The translations under genes and the position numbers were made by a program. From the NCBI GenBank assembly GCA_030832095.1, contig JAURJT010000047.1:1-53719 (forward strand): 53,719 nucleotides of DNA. The letters run 5' to 3'. The notes beneath the pieces are model-generated. The model did not search any database and had not been told where the DNA came from. It saw only the letters and a list, made by a program, of their open reading frames with translations. This document shows, in pieces, positions 27,079 through 37,314 of this stretch (position 1 is its first letter; every line of letters starts with the position of its first letter). This stretch comes from Gammaproteobacteria bacterium (GTDB taxonomy: Bacteria > Pseudomonadota > Gammaproteobacteria > Burkholderiales > Burkholderiaceae_B).

Positions 27079-27938
27079 CCCGCACCCAGTCTTTATTTGC
27101 GGTTCACCTGGTGGCGGTCTTGTTCGGTGCAACGGGTGTGTTGGGCGAGTTGATCACAGCCGATCCGGCATTTATTACTTGGGGAAGGGCTGCGTTTGCT
27201 GTTCTGGCGTTGACCCTGTTTGGGCGGCTCTTGCTCGCCCAGCCACGATTAAGCGTCTTGGGTCACGGGCGCTGGGTGGCGTTACTTTGCTCAGGCGCGG
27301 TCCTGGCATTGCACTGGGTCACCTTTTTTATTTCTGTCAAAGTGGGTGGGATCGCGATCGCGACGCTGGGTTTTGCTAGTTTCCCTGCCTTTATTACGCT
27401 CATTGAGTGGGGCCTGCTGCGCGAGAAGGTGACTCGCGCAGAATGGGTGCGTCTGTGGCTGGTCAGCCTTGGGCTGCTACTAATTACCCCCTCGTTTGAG
27501 CTGTCAAATTTAGGCACTGAAGGCTTACTGTGGGGCTTGCTGTCAGGGGCAAGTTTTGGTGTGCTGGCGGTACTGAACCGGCGCTATTTGACTGAGGTCA
27601 ACGCGTTCGCAGTGGCGGGCCTGCAAAACGCCGTGGTTTTTTTGGTGATGTCGCCCTGGGTACTGGGCTCGCTTGGGCAAATTAGCCTGACCAATTGGCT
27701 CTGGGTGGCAGCATTGGGTGTGCTCTGTACGGGCTTGGCGCATCTTTTGTTTGTGTCGAGTTTGCGGCATTTGCCGGCCCGCAGTGCCGGGCTGGTGGTG
27801 GCCCTTGAGCCCATCTACGCGATTGCGTTCGCCTGGTGGTTTTTCAGTCAAGAGCCGTCGCCGCGCACCTTATTGGGCGCGGCAGTCATCATTTTGACAA
27901 TCCTGAGCGCCAGTCTGGCTCTGCAAAAAGCGCGTTGA
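27048..27938 (+). CDS. EamA/DMT-superfamily transporter
   Basis: A 296-residue protein with about ten helices in two EamA repeats, for example VAVLFGATGVLGELI and WGRAAFAVLAL in the first and GLLSGASFGVLAVLNRRYL at the start of the second. EamA proteins export or import metabolites and amino acids. The ATG at 27048 overlaps the racemase gene by 31 bases; a TTG at 27075, overlapping the racemase stop, is a good alternative start. The substrate is unknown. Confidence 0.88.
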   Translation: MGCPPRLARLTRTQSLFAVHLVAVLFGATGVLGELITADPAFITWGRAAFAVLALTLFGRLLLAQPRLSVLGHGRWVALLCSGAVLALHWVTFFISVKVGGIAIATLGFASFPAFITLIEWGLLREKVTRAEWVRLWLVSLGLLLITPSFELSNLGTEGLLWGLLSGASFGVLAVLNRRYLTEVNAFAVAGLQNAVVFLVMSPWVLGSLGQISLTNWLWVAALGVLCTGLAHLLFVSSLRHLPARSAGLVVALEPIYAIAFAWWFFSQEPSPRTLLGAAVIILTILSASLALQKAR

Positions 27939-27997
27939 CATCCTTTCCCTGAACGGTGAGGATTTCCGCGCCCTCTGTTAAACGTTATCATTGAGCC

Positions 27998-29011
27998 ATG
28001 ACCTCATCGATTTCATCCTCTTCTAACACGCCTGCGCCCGAGTCAAGCGCTCAGGCGCAGGGGCGCGACATCACCCGCGCTATGCTGAGTTGCGTGGTGC
28101 CGGCGTTTAATGAACACGATAATCTGGGCCTGTTGTTACCGCGCTTGCAGGCGGTGCTGACCCAAACCGGTGCCAACTGGGAAGTCATCGTTGTCGATGA
28201 TGGCAGTCGCGATGCCACCGCAAGCCTGATGGCTGCGTGGGTGTGTAACCCTGGTTTTCGCTTTGTGCAATTGTCACGTAACTTCGGTAAAGAGCCCGCC
28301 ATCACGGCCGGCATCGAAGCTGCCACGGGCGATGTGGTGATGATTCTGGATGCTGATCTGCAGCATCCGCCAGAGTTGCTGCCCGCCATGTTGGCGCGCT
28401 GGCAGGCCGGCGTTGATATGGTCTACGCGGTACGAGAAACCCGCGCTGACGAAACCGCAGGTAAGCGTTGGGGCACGAAATTATTTTATTCGTTGCTCGC
28501 GAGTTCGCGAGGCGTAAAAGTGCCTCCCGATGCCGGCGATTTTCGTTTAATGGATCGCGCCGTCGTCGATGCGCTGTGCCAATTGCCCGAACGCAATCGG
28601 TTTATGAAGGGTCTTTACGCCTGGGTGGGGTTTGAGTCCGAGCCAATCACGTATAAGCCTGCCGAGCGCCAACATGGGCAAACGCATTACAGCGCCTTTA
28701 AGTTGTTGACCCTCGCGCTTGCGGGGCTCACCTCCTTTACAACTTGGCCCTTACGCGCGGTGAGCTTGTTTGGTTTTCTCGTCTCAATGTGTTCGTTTGT
28801 GTATGGGCTTTATATTATTTGTGAATATTTTCTGTTCTCAAATCCGGTAAGTGGCTGGCCCACCATTGTGACCATCCTGTTGTTTTTCTCTGGTATCACC
28901 CTGATTTCAATCGGCATTGTCGGCGAGTACATTGCCAGAATTTTTGAAGAAGTCAAAGGGCGCCCCCTCTATATCGTGCGCCGCGCAAGCGGGCGTCGCT
29001 TTCGTGAGTAA
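27998..29011 (+). CDS. Glycosyltransferase family 2, ArnC/GtrB-like polyprenyl-phosphate glycosyltransferase
   Basis: A 337-residue GT-A enzyme: CVVPAFNEHDNLGLLLPRL, VIVVDDGSRDAT and MILDADLQHPPELLP form the nucleotide-sugar site, and two C-terminal helices (about 248-270 and 286-315) anchor it, as in ArnC, GtrB and DPM1-like enzymes that load a sugar on undecaprenyl phosphate. A 25-residue Ser/Pro-rich lead precedes the domain. It overlaps the deacetylase gene, so both likely act in one lipid-linked sugar pathway. Confidence 0.9.
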   Translation: MTSSISSSSNTPAPESSAQAQGRDITRAMLSCVVPAFNEHDNLGLLLPRLQAVLTQTGANWEVIVVDDGSRDATASLMAAWVCNPGFRFVQLSRNFGKEPAITAGIEAATGDVVMILDADLQHPPELLPAMLARWQAGVDMVYAVRETRADETAGKRWGTKLFYSLLASSRGVKVPPDAGDFRLMDRAVVDALCQLPERNRFMKGLYAWVGFESEPITYKPAERQHGQTHYSAFKLLTLALAGLTSFTTWPLRAVSLFGFLVSMCSFVYGLYIICEYFLFSNPVSGWPTIVTILLFFSGITLISIGIVGEYIARIFEEVKGRPLYIVRRASGRRFRE

Positions 29012-29870
29012 TGCGGCACAGCAGGCCGCGGTGCCAGCGCTGATCCCGATTGCTGTTTGTGCCGACGATTTTGGACTTGAAGCCGGAGTCGACCAGGCGA
29101 TTGTGGCGCTTGCCAAACTTGGGCGAATCAGTGCAACAGGTTGTCTGGTGCAGGCGACCAACTTCGCGCAATCTGCACGTGCGCTCAAGGGATTACCCAT
29201 CGATCTCGGGTTGCACTTAAACCTGACCGAGCCCCTGGGGCAAACGGGGCTGCGTTTGCCGCTAGGCCAGTTATTGTGGCGCACCTATTCAGGTCTGATT
29301 GCTAAACAGGCCGTCGCCGAGCAAATCGAAACTCAGCTTGATTTGTTTGAAAAGCACGTTAGCCAAGTACCGGATTTTATCGACGGGCACCTGCATGTGC
29401 ATCAGTTTCCGGTGGTTCGTGAGTTGTTGCTGCAGGCGATACAACGACGTTACTCCCACAAGTTGCCCTGGATTCGCGATACGCGCGCGGCCCCAATGTC
29501 TGCACAGTTACCTGTGATGCAACGCTTGAAGGCGCGGCTGATTGGGGCCTTGGGCGCCTCAAGCCTAATTCGCCAGGCTAAACAGTCGGGCATACACAGC
29601 AATCAAGGTTTTGCAGGGGCTTACGATTTTGATCGCCCGCATCCGGCTTACGAAACCATGCTCAATGCCTGGCTCGAGCAAGCGGCTTCGCACCTGTTGT
29701 TGATGGTGCATCCAGCCACCCAAGCCTCATCGGCGCTCGCGTTTGGTGTTGCCCGTATCGAAGAGTACCGGGTGTTATCGAGCGACGCTTTTGCTGCACG
29801 TTTGCAGCAACGCGGTTTGCAGATCACTCGTCTTTCAACGCTTTTAGCTCATCCCGGCCATAAAATTTGA
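29004..29870 (+). CDS. YdjC/ChbG/HpnK-family carbohydrate deacetylase
   Basis: A 288-residue metal-dependent deacetylase of the ChbG/HpnK family. The metal-binding signature is [11 protein letters not shown] (Asp21-Asp22 from the chosen GTG), followed by [12 protein letters not shown] and [12 protein letters not shown]. It removes an acetyl group from an N-acetylated sugar. I chose GTG 29004, which overlaps the glycosyltransferase end by eight bases; the longer frame back to 28917 lies inside that gene. The pairing with an ArnC-like transferase suggests deacetylation of a lipid-linked amino sugar. It overlaps convergent queH by 47 bases. Confidence 0.88.
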   Translation: MSNAAQQAAVPALIPIAVCADDFGLEAGVDQAIVALAKLGRISATGCLVQATNFAQSARALKGLPIDLGLHLNLTEPLGQTGLRLPLGQLLWRTYSGLIAKQAVAEQIETQLDLFEKHVSQVPDFIDGHLHVHQFPVVRELLLQAIQRRYSHKLPWIRDTRAAPMSAQLPVMQRLKARLIGALGASSLIRQAKQSGIHSNQGFAGAYDFDRPHPAYETMLNAWLEQAASHLLLMVHPATQASSALAFGVARIEEYRVLSSDAFAARLQQRGLQITRLSTLLAHPGHKI

Positions 29871-30510
29871 CCCCTAGGGCAATGCGCTCACGGCCTTGCG
29901 AACGGCGGTGCCGATTGGTGTCGCGCAACGAGTACACGCAGCCGCAATATTCTTGCTGATAGAACTCTTCGCGCTTACTGATTTCGATCATACGAGCTGA
30001 GCCCCCATGTTTGCGCCAGTTATACGTCCAGTACAGGAGCTGTTCGTAACGGGCTGCTGCGCGTTCACCACTTGCATTGATCTGATTCATATCTTTCCAG
30101 CGCGAGATCCCTAGCGAGCTTGTGATGGTGTCGTAGCCATGCTCGTGGGCATATAGCGCGGTACGCTCAAAGCGCATATCAAAACATTGGGTGCAGCGCT
30201 CGCCGCGCTCGGGCTCGTTTTCAAGCCCTTTAATGCGTTCAAACCAATTGTCGACGTCGTAGTCGGCATCAATCATGCGAATACCGTGTTTTTCGGCAAA
30301 CCTGATATTTTCATTCTTTCGAATTTCGTATTCTTTAACAGGATGAATATTTGGATTGTAAAAAAAGATGTCGTATTGAATTCCAGCCGCTAGCATGGCT
30401 TCCATGACTTCGCCCGAGCAGGGCGCACAGCAAGAGTGCAGTAGCACCTTTGTTTTGCCTTCGGGTAACGAAAAACTAGGGCGAAGAGCGTCGGGCACGA
30501 TCCAATCCAA
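29824..30510 (-). CDS. queH: Epoxyqueuosine reductase QueH
   Basis: QueH (DUF208) reduces epoxyqueuosine to queuosine in tRNA, the last step of the pathway, replacing QueG in many bacteria. Cysteines for the metal centres are present: Cys27, Cys28 and Cys31 in [10 protein letters not shown], Cys105 and Cys108 in ERCTQCF, and Cys188 and Cys190 in EYCGCVYS. The length of 228 is normal. It lies 200 bases downstream of glnE on the same strand. Its 3' end overlaps the convergent deacetylase gene. Confidence 0.93.
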   Translation of the reverse strand: MDWIVPDALRPSFSLPEGKTKVLLHSCCAPCSGEVMEAMLAAGIQYDIFFYNPNIHPVKEYEIRKNENIRFAEKHGIRMIDADYDVDNWFERIKGLENEPERGERCTQCFDMRFERTALYAHEHGYDTITSSLGISRWKDMNQINASGERAAARYEQLLYWTYNWRKHGGSARMIEISKREEFYQQEYCGCVYSLRDTNRHRRSQGRERIALGVKFYGRDELKALKDE

Positions 30511-30681
30511 TTTTTAAAAAGTGTCGAGAGGCTAGAGCCCCAAGTGTCAAAAGAGGTGTTTGAGGGCGACCCGCGACGAGTCGTTGACCCGCAAGTTTAA
30601 CAAGAAGTGCGACAGCCGAAGCGCCACAGATCTTTTGCGTTGATCCAGACGAGAAGACATCCGCTTTGCAGCGACTGACCC

Positions 30682-30702
30682 GCCTCGCTGCTTGAGCGAG
30701 GC
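30682..30702. terminator. Hairpin just after glnE
   Basis: GCCTCGCT and AGCGAGGC form a perfect 8-bp stem with a 5-base loop, 11 bases past the glnE stop. No T-run follows on either strand, so its strength as a terminator is uncertain. I see nothing else in 30511-30681. Confidence 0.5.
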
Positions 30703-30712
30703 CGTCGGCGAG

Positions 30713-33508
30713 TTACGGCGCCCTAGTTGTCAGAGGTGTTTCACCCAGAACCGTCTGCCACAACTCTTGCACGGCACGACGCTCTTCGAGCAACTCGTGT
30801 TGCTCAACGCGTGCCTTATCTGCCCCTTGTAAGCGCAGTTCGTGCTGACGCCGTCGCAAGTTACGGTAGGCGTCGCTGGCGCGCTGCGCTAAGGTTGCAG
30901 GGATGAGGCCGGCGTTACCCGCCAACTGCAATAACGCAATATTGCCTAGATTGTTGAGTAACTCAGGGTGTTGTCCTGCATGTACCAAAATTAGATACTG
31001 GGTGACAAACTCTAGATCGACCATACCACCGTGATCGTGCTTCAGGTCAAACAGTGCGGTTGTGTTCGGATGTCCTGCTGTCATCTTGTCGCGCATCGCG
31101 CGCACTTGCTGGGCAAAAGGGGCGGGTGCACGAGACCGTTTTAAAATCTCGTGGCGGACTTGCTCGAAAATTGCGCCGACGCGCTGGTTTCCAGCGGCAA
31201 AGCGAGCGCGTGTCAGTGCTTGATGCTCCCAGGGCCAGGCATGATTGTGCTGGTATTGCTTGAAGGACTCGATTGAGGTGGCGAGCAATCCCGATTCGCC
31301 ATCTGGCCGCAAGCGAAGGTCAATGTCATAGAGTCGGCCTGAAGACGTCATGGTCGAGAGCCACGAGGTCAGTCGTCGGGCAAGTTTTGCATACAGTTCG
31401 GCTGCATCTTCTCTTGAGTCGTCATATAAGTACACAAGATCCAAATCAGAAGAATAGCCAAGCTCTTTGCCGCCCAGGCGCCCGTAAGCAATGATGGCTA
31501 ACTGAGGCTCGGCCTCACCGCCATTAGCATCCGGGGGGCACACCTGCGGCCAGACCCTCGCTAAGGTCTCATGTAAAAGCATGTCAGCCAAGGCAGACAA
31601 TTGATCAGCTAAACGTTCAACTGTCAGGATCCCTTCAAGATCTTGCGCCAACAATTGAAAACTGATCTGCCGCTGCGTATCTCGCATTAAATTCATTTGC
31701 TGCTCGATATCAAACGAGCCGTCAGGCAAGGTGCAGGCGTTAAGGTCTTCGTGCATCGCCGTCGCAACGCGACCGATATCCACGGGCTCCATCAAGGTAG
31801 GCCAGGCAATCAGGCTATCGAGCACCAGCGGGTGTTGAATGACATATTGCGCGGCCCAGGGGCTTGCCGTCATCAAGCGTGCAATACGTGCCATGGTTTC
31901 GGGATACTCGGCAAGTAGTGCCAGATAAGCACCACGCTGCGCGACAGTTTCGATTAAGTCCAACAGCCTCAATGCTGCTGTCAAGGGTTGCGAGGTGTGT
32001 TGAGCCGCAGTTAACGCCAGCGGCAGTAATGTATCAATGCGATTACGGCTCGTCGTCGATAGGGCACGAATCCGGTGGCCTTCCAAAAAGGTATCCACTC
32101 GCGAAGCCAAGGTCGCTGTGTCCTCGCCAAAGGCCGATAAACTCGTTTCAAGTGATAGGGTTGGTGAAGATTTTTCGCGTAATTCGCGTTCGGCCTCATC
32201 AAAGCCATCGCCCAAGCCAGCAATGCGAAACGAGTCGCGAAAGGTGTCGGCGACAAAGAGGCGGTGTTCAGCCAGCGTCTGTTCAAATTGAGGTAACGAT
32301 ACACGCAGTGCGTTTGCCAGTTCGGCAAGTTGCTCGGGCCGAACTGGGAGTTGATGTGTCTGTTCGTCTTCAGCGTACTGCAACGCATGTTCAGTGCGTC
32401 GCAAAAACACATAGGCTTGCGCTAACTGCTCGGCGGTCGCACTTGGAATCAGCCCCGCGCGGGCTTGCGCCTCGAGCGCGGCCAATAAGCCTCGCTGTTG
32501 TAAGGCAGGCATTCGTCCGCCTTTGATCAGTTGCACCAATTGCACAACAAACTCAATTTCTCTGATTCCGCCTTCGCCTAGTTTAATGTTCAGTTGTGTC
32601 TCTAAGCCGGGTCGGCTTAATGATTTTCGTTGTAAATCTAAACGGATGCGCTCACGTAAGGTGCGCAGTGCAGCTAAGGTACTAAAGTCAAAGTATTTAC
32701 GATACACAAAGGGCTGGCGCAGACTTTCAAACTGTTGCACTTGCGCGGTTGAGTCGCTGTCGTCAAACGCGCGGGCCGGTATGACTCGCCCTTTGAGCCA
32801 GGCGTAACGTTCCCATTCACGCCCTTGTGTAAACAGATATTGTTCAAACGCGTCTAGACTCCAGGCCAGTGGACCCGAATCGCCATCCGGGCGCAGACGT
32901 AAATCAGTTCTAAAGACTTGCCCGTTGGCGTCAAGCTCCGAGAGTATGGGCATCATGCGGCGCGTCAGACGACCATAAAACTCGTGATAGCTCAGCGGCC
33001 TGGGGCCCTCGGTTTCGCCTTCTTCGTTATAGAGCATGACCAAGTCAATGTCAGACGAAACATTCAGCTCAGATCCCCCAAGTTTTCCCATGCCAATGAT
33101 CAGCATCTCTTGCGGGCGGCCCGTCAATGCGTCTTTCGGTTGGCCGTGCTGGGCAACCATGTCGTGCATGATCGTACGGTAGGCCTGTTCGACACAACGG
33201 TCTGCTAGGGTCGCCATGGTGCCGACGACTTCATCGAGCGTGGCGAGCCCCGCAAGATCACGAACCATCAGCAAAAAAAAGGTTCGTTTGCGCAAGAGCC
33301 TCAGCACTCGCCGACAAGTGTCGAGTTCAAGGATGGCGCTACCAATTGGCGCTCCGGCCAGCTCGGCAAACCAGTCATGTAGGCGGGCGGTGGTCAGCGG
33401 TTGTGAACGCTCTTGTTCTAGCCAATGCGCAAATGCTGGATCGCTTTGGGTCAGGCGACGTAACGCGCCAGACCAGGCTAATGAGGAGGAAAAGTCGGAT
33501 TCAGTCAT
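30713..33508 (-). CDS. glnE: Bifunctional glutamine synthetase adenylyltransferase/deadenylase GlnE
   Basis: GlnE adds AMP to, and removes it from, glutamine synthetase according to nitrogen state, signalled by PII. The 931 residues contain two nucleotidyltransferase halves: [20 protein letters not shown] in the N-terminal (deadenylating) half and [20 protein letters not shown] in the C-terminal (adenylating) half, each with DxD-type metal sites, separated by helical regulatory regions. I chose the ATG before TESDF (33508) over a longer frame whose first 21 codons run toward the divergent gene. Confidence 0.96.
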   Translation of the reverse strand: MTESDFSSSLAWSGALRRLTQSDPAFAHWLEQERSQPLTTARLHDWFAELAGAPIGSAILELDTCRRVLRLLRKRTFFLLMVRDLAGLATLDEVVGTMATLADRCVEQAYRTIMHDMVAQHGQPKDALTGRPQEMLIIGMGKLGGSELNVSSDIDLVMLYNEEGETEGPRPLSYHEFYGRLTRRMMPILSELDANGQVFRTDLRLRPDGDSGPLAWSLDAFEQYLFTQGREWERYAWLKGRVIPARAFDDSDSTAQVQQFESLRQPFVYRKYFDFSTLAALRTLRERIRLDLQRKSLSRPGLETQLNIKLGEGGIREIEFVVQLVQLIKGGRMPALQQRGLLAALEAQARAGLIPSATAEQLAQAYVFLRRTEHALQYAEDEQTHQLPVRPEQLAELANALRVSLPQFEQTLAEHRLFVADTFRDSFRIAGLGDGFDEAERELREKSSPTLSLETSLSAFGEDTATLASRVDTFLEGHRIRALSTTSRNRIDTLLPLALTAAQHTSQPLTAALRLLDLIETVAQRGAYLALLAEYPETMARIARLMTASPWAAQYVIQHPLVLDSLIAWPTLMEPVDIGRVATAMHEDLNACTLPDGSFDIEQQMNLMRDTQRQISFQLLAQDLEGILTVERLADQLSALADMLLHETLARVWPQVCPPDANGGEAEPQLAIIAYGRLGGKELGYSSDLDLVYLYDDSREDAAELYAKLARRLTSWLSTMTSSGRLYDIDLRLRPDGESGLLATSIESFKQYQHNHAWPWEHQALTRARFAAGNQRVGAIFEQVRHEILKRSRAPAPFAQQVRAMRDKMTAGHPNTTALFDLKHDHGGMVDLEFVTQYLILVHAGQHPELLNNLGNIALLQLAGNAGLIPATLAQRASDAYRNLRRRQHELRLQGADKARVEQHELLEERRAVQELWQTVLGETPLTTRAP

Positions 33509-33610
33509 ACCTTGGTGCCTAGAACGTCGCCGAGTCACAAAGCCAAGGCGCCTTGGGCGACAAGCTTGCACAATACCCTATAGAATGTCACTTCACAAAA
33601 TCTTTTTAAT

Positions 33611-36600
33611 TTGCCCGTTTTGCAACCAGTCAAATATCTACTGCGTCTTGCACTTTTGAGCCTGCTGCTGCTTTATTTTGTAGCAGTGGCAACGATGCTG
33701 ACGGTGCGGTATTGGGCGTTGCCACGTATCAATGAATGGCGGCCTCTGATCGAGCAGCATGTCTCGACGGCTGTAGGCGCTAAAGTGTCGATCGCAAATA
33801 TCTCGGCAGACTGGTCCGGGCTCAATCCAACGCTTGCTGTCCGCGATCTTGCTGTGACCGACGTCAATGGCGATGTATTGCTGCAGGTGCCCACTGCTTC
33901 TGCTGTGGTCTCGTGGCGCAGCCTGCTCGATCTTGAACTGCGACTAAGTCGTTTAGAGATTACTGGAATTGATCTGGCGGCCACGCGTCATGACGACGGT
34001 ACCGTGTCGATCGCAGGCCAACGGGTTGAGCCCCATTCAAACGAGCAACTTAAATTAGATCGTGACACATTAGCCGTACGTTGGCTCTTGGATCAGGGCG
34101 AGATCGTGATTCGTCAGGCGAATTTTCGCTGGCATGATCAGTTGCGGCAGGCTCCGGCTTTGAATCTGTCTCAGATTGACGTGAGTCTGAGTAATAGTTT
34201 GTTTCGTCACGAGCTGCGGCTGATGGCATCTTTACCCGAGTCTGTCGGTAAGCGCCTTGAGCTTGTGATGCGCACAGAGAACATCCTGAATCAAATGACT
34301 CCTGGCTCGACGCGCGAAGCTGAAATTTTCATTGAGATCCAAGATGTCCATCTTGCCGGCCTAGCGCCCTGGGTCGATATGCCTGCGGTCTCCGGAAACA
34401 TCGCCGTGCGTGCCTGGATCGATGTGCAAGACGGGCTTCTGGGTCAAACCATCCTCGAGCTTTCGGCGAAAAAAATCGCCTTGCCGCTAACCACGGATGG
34501 CAAGAGCGTAGCCTCTGCACAAACCGCTCAACTCAGGCTGACGGGCTGGTTTGCCGATTTGTTACCTGAGGGGCGTTGGCCGCTGTTGGCGCGCAGTGCA
34601 GGTCGACAGGGTCTGGCACTCAGCACCACCACCACCGAGCTTAAGATCGATAGTCCACTGTTTGAGCCCTCATTGCTTGAGCTTGGCGAGGTCACGGCGC
34701 GTGCAAAGGTGTTTAAAAATGCGACGGGCGCACTCACCATTGATTCAGCGCAGCTTGATCTGAAATCGACCGAACTCGCCACGCAGTTGCAGGGGTCGTG
34801 GGTGTCGGGCGGGGTGACTGGTGCTGGCCTGTTGGATATGACGGGCCAGATCGCAAAAGCGCCTGCTAACAAGCTTCATCAGTTTGTGACCACGCAAGCG
34901 CCCCTCGAGGCGCGTCAGTTTTTGCGTTCAGCCATCACCCAAGGGCAGTTGAGCCAAATAGCGGTGACACTCAAAGGCGATCTGGATCATTTTCCGTTCA
35001 ATGAAACGGGCGTGTCGGGCGCCTTTCGGCTCGAGGGGCCATTCAGCGGGCTGAGCGTCGACTACGATCCGAGCCGTCCAGGCCAGCCAAATTGGCCCCA
35101 GGTGACACAAGCACAGGGCAAGCTCGTGTTCGATAAATTGTCTCTTAGTTTGGATGCATCGAGCGCTGTCTTGCTTGATACGACCGGTACCCGAGTCAAT
35201 GTGAGCCGGCTTGCGCTCAAGGTGCCTGATTTTTCTTTGAGACCTGATCTCTCGCTTGACGCAGTGCTCGATGGTCAAGCCAAAGACTACCTCTCAGTGT
35301 TGAGCAAGGCACCGTTGCCCAGTGAGCTCAAATCATCGCTTGAGCGCCTCGAGGTGGCTGGTGTGTTGACAGTGCCGCTCTCGCTTCGGATGAACCTTGA
35401 CACCGATCAGGCACCTAAGGTCAAAGGTCAGATCAACTTCGCCGGTAACAATATCAGCCTTGGGGCTGATATTCCTACGCTTGAGAACGTTCGTGGGGCG
35501 CTTGAGTTTTCAGAACAATCCGTGCGTGCCGATAATTTGAGTACTCAGTTTTTAGGCGGCCAGACGCTGCTGCGTGGAGCCTGGGGCGAAGGTGCCCAGA
35601 GCCTGCAAGCCGAAGGCACGATCACGGTTGCGGCGCTGACGAGTTTGGCGGGAGCGAAAGCATTAATGCCCTTTGCTGGGCAGGCTCGGTATAAGGCCCA
35701 GCTTGCCTCCACGAAAGACCGCGGCTACGAGGCAGTCTTGAGTTCTACGCTTGAAGGCCTGGCGGTTAATTTGCCTGCGCCCTTGGGCAAAACTGCCCAA
35801 AGTCGCACGCCGCTGACGGTGCGCTGGGTGGCATCCCCCGTGAAAAACGATTTTCGAGAAATCCTGACTGTGAGTGTGCCTAATCTGATCAATGGTCGTT
35901 TTGAGCGGCCCGCCGGTGCTCGGCCTTCACCGTATTTTTCACGCGCTGCGGTTTCGATGGGCGAGACCTTGCCACTGCCAGCCACTGGCTTGGCACTAGA
36001 TATCAAACTCGGGCGGGTGGATTTTGACGATTGGAGCACTTTGTTTGAGCAGGTGACGCTAGAGCCTAAGCGTACATCCAAAGTTGAGTTCAGAGTCTTT
36101 CCGAGTTTAGCGACGGCACGACTACGGTCACCACATTTTATTTTGTCTGATCTAACGTTTACAGATCTCGATTTCACCGCAATACAAAATGCACCTAATC
36201 AGTGGTCAGCCCGAATTGCGTCAAAAGAAACCGCCGGAAGCGCTACGTGGCGAGCTGCAGCCGGCGCCCTCGACGGCCGTATCCAAGCAAGGTTTTCAAA
36301 ACTGGCCCTTGGTGCCCCTGACGATGGTCAAACAGAAGCGTTAAAGATCGATGTGATTGATTCTCAGCACTGGTCTGATATTCCTGCCATTGATCTCACC
36401 ATTGACGACTTCACGCTCTTTGGAAGCCAGTTAGGTTCGTTACGTCTGGTGGGCTCGAATCAACAGCGCACCGAGCTCTGGAACATCGAAAAGCTCGATA
36501 TTCAAAGCTCGGCTGCCACCGCTACCGCGAAGGGGCAATGGCGTCTAAAGGGACCAACTCGCGGCGTCAAGCTCAACGCGGATGTGGTCATTCAGGATCT

Positions 36601-37243
36601 CGGTCGCTTTTCATCGCAGATGGGGCATCCTGACCGTGTGAAAGGTGGTAGTGGCACCATTCAAGCACAAGTGGATTGGGTGAATTTCCCCTGGGTGAAT
36701 AGCTATCAGGGATTAAATGGTTCTGCCAAAGTTGACCTAAAAAACGGCGTGTTTGAGCATGTGAACTCACGCAGCGCACGGCTCTTAGAGCTCTTGTCGC
36801 TTCAGTCTCTGCAAAGGATCTTGAGCTTTAACTTTAGACCCGGCAACGAGTTTAAAGACGGTTTTCCCTGGAGTGCATTAACGGGTGGCTTTACCTTCAA
36901 CAAGGGTGTTGTGAACACCACTGACTTGACGATCAACAGCCCAATTGCGAGTATTTTGTTGAAGGGCAATTCGGATTTAGATAAAAAACTTTGGGATATG
37001 GAGGCCGATGTGCGGCCGCAGTTTGATATGAGCGGCGCAGCGCTCGCAACCGCCTTTGTGGTCAATCCCATTGCGGGGTTGAGTGCCATGGTCACGCAAT
37101 TTTTGTTGCGTAATCCAATTGAAAAGGCGATGACGGTTAAATATGCTGTCACGGGCCCTTGGGATGAGCCCAAGCTTGAGTCGCGTGGAGCGCCCGAGCC
37201 GGTCTCAGCACCTAATCGTGCCTCTCCCGGCCCTGCAAACTAA
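33611..37243 (+). CDS. YhdP/TIGR02099 family AsmA-like envelope protein
   Basis: A 1210-residue protein with one N-terminal helix (about 8-30) and a long periplasmic body of repeating beta segments, ending in an AsmA-like C-terminal domain (GSGTIQAQVDWVNFPW, LNGSAKVDLKNGVFEHVNSR, LLSLQSLQRIL). The family forms bridge-like lipid-transport proteins between the inner and outer membranes. The start is a TTG, which gives a typical MPVLQPVKYLLRLALLS-type entry. It is divergent from glnE with about 100 bases between them. The final 25 residues are Pro/Ala/Ser-rich. Confidence 0.9.
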   Translation: MPVLQPVKYLLRLALLSLLLLYFVAVATMLTVRYWALPRINEWRPLIEQHVSTAVGAKVSIANISADWSGLNPTLAVRDLAVTDVNGDVLLQVPTASAVVSWRSLLDLELRLSRLEITGIDLAATRHDDGTVSIAGQRVEPHSNEQLKLDRDTLAVRWLLDQGEIVIRQANFRWHDQLRQAPALNLSQIDVSLSNSLFRHELRLMASLPESVGKRLELVMRTENILNQMTPGSTREAEIFIEIQDVHLAGLAPWVDMPAVSGNIAVRAWIDVQDGLLGQTILELSAKKIALPLTTDGKSVASAQTAQLRLTGWFADLLPEGRWPLLARSAGRQGLALSTTTTELKIDSPLFEPSLLELGEVTARAKVFKNATGALTIDSAQLDLKSTELATQLQGSWVSGGVTGAGLLDMTGQIAKAPANKLHQFVTTQAPLEARQFLRSAITQGQLSQIAVTLKGDLDHFPFNETGVSGAFRLEGPFSGLSVDYDPSRPGQPNWPQVTQAQGKLVFDKLSLSLDASSAVLLDTTGTRVNVSRLALKVPDFSLRPDLSLDAVLDGQAKDYLSVLSKAPLPSELKSSLERLEVAGVLTVPLSLRMNLDTDQAPKVKGQINFAGNNISLGADIPTLENVRGALEFSEQSVRADNLSTQFLGGQTLLRGAWGEGAQSLQAEGTITVAALTSLAGAKALMPFAGQARYKAQLASTKDRGYEAVLSSTLEGLAVNLPAPLGKTAQSRTPLTVRWVASPVKNDFREILTVSVPNLINGRFERPAGARPSPYFSRAAVSMGETLPLPATGLALDIKLGRVDFDDWSTLFEQVTLEPKRTSKVEFRVFPSLATARLRSPHFILSDLTFTDLDFTAIQNAPNQWSARIASKETAGSATWRAAAGALDGRIQARFSKLALGAPDDGQTEALKIDVIDSQHWSDIPAIDLTIDDFTLFGSQLGSLRLVGSNQQRTELWNIEKLDIQSSAATATAKGQWRLKGPTRGVKLNADVVIQDLGRFSSQMGHPDRVKGGSGTIQAQVDWVNFPWVNSYQGLNGSAKVDLKNGVFEHVNSRSARLLELLSLQSLQRILSFNFRPGNEFKDGFPWSALTGGFTFNKGVVNTTDLTINSPIASILLKGNSDLDKKLWDMEADVRPQFDMSGAALATAFVVNPIAGLSAMVTQFLLRNPIEKAMTVKYAVTGPWDEPKLESRGAPEPVSAPNRASPGPAN

Positions 37244-37314
37244 CATCTCTACTAGCGCGTTTATCCATACTTACGCCTAATCGCGCGTCTTTCGCTGAGA
37301 CAAACTAGAGATGC
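37244..37314. other. Convergent spacer between yhdP-like and rho
   Basis: The 71 bases contain an 8-bp inverted pair CATCTCTA/TAGAGATG at the edges (37244-37251, 37306-37313). I see no T-run terminator. The spacing is too wide for a tight hairpin. Confidence 0.25.
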
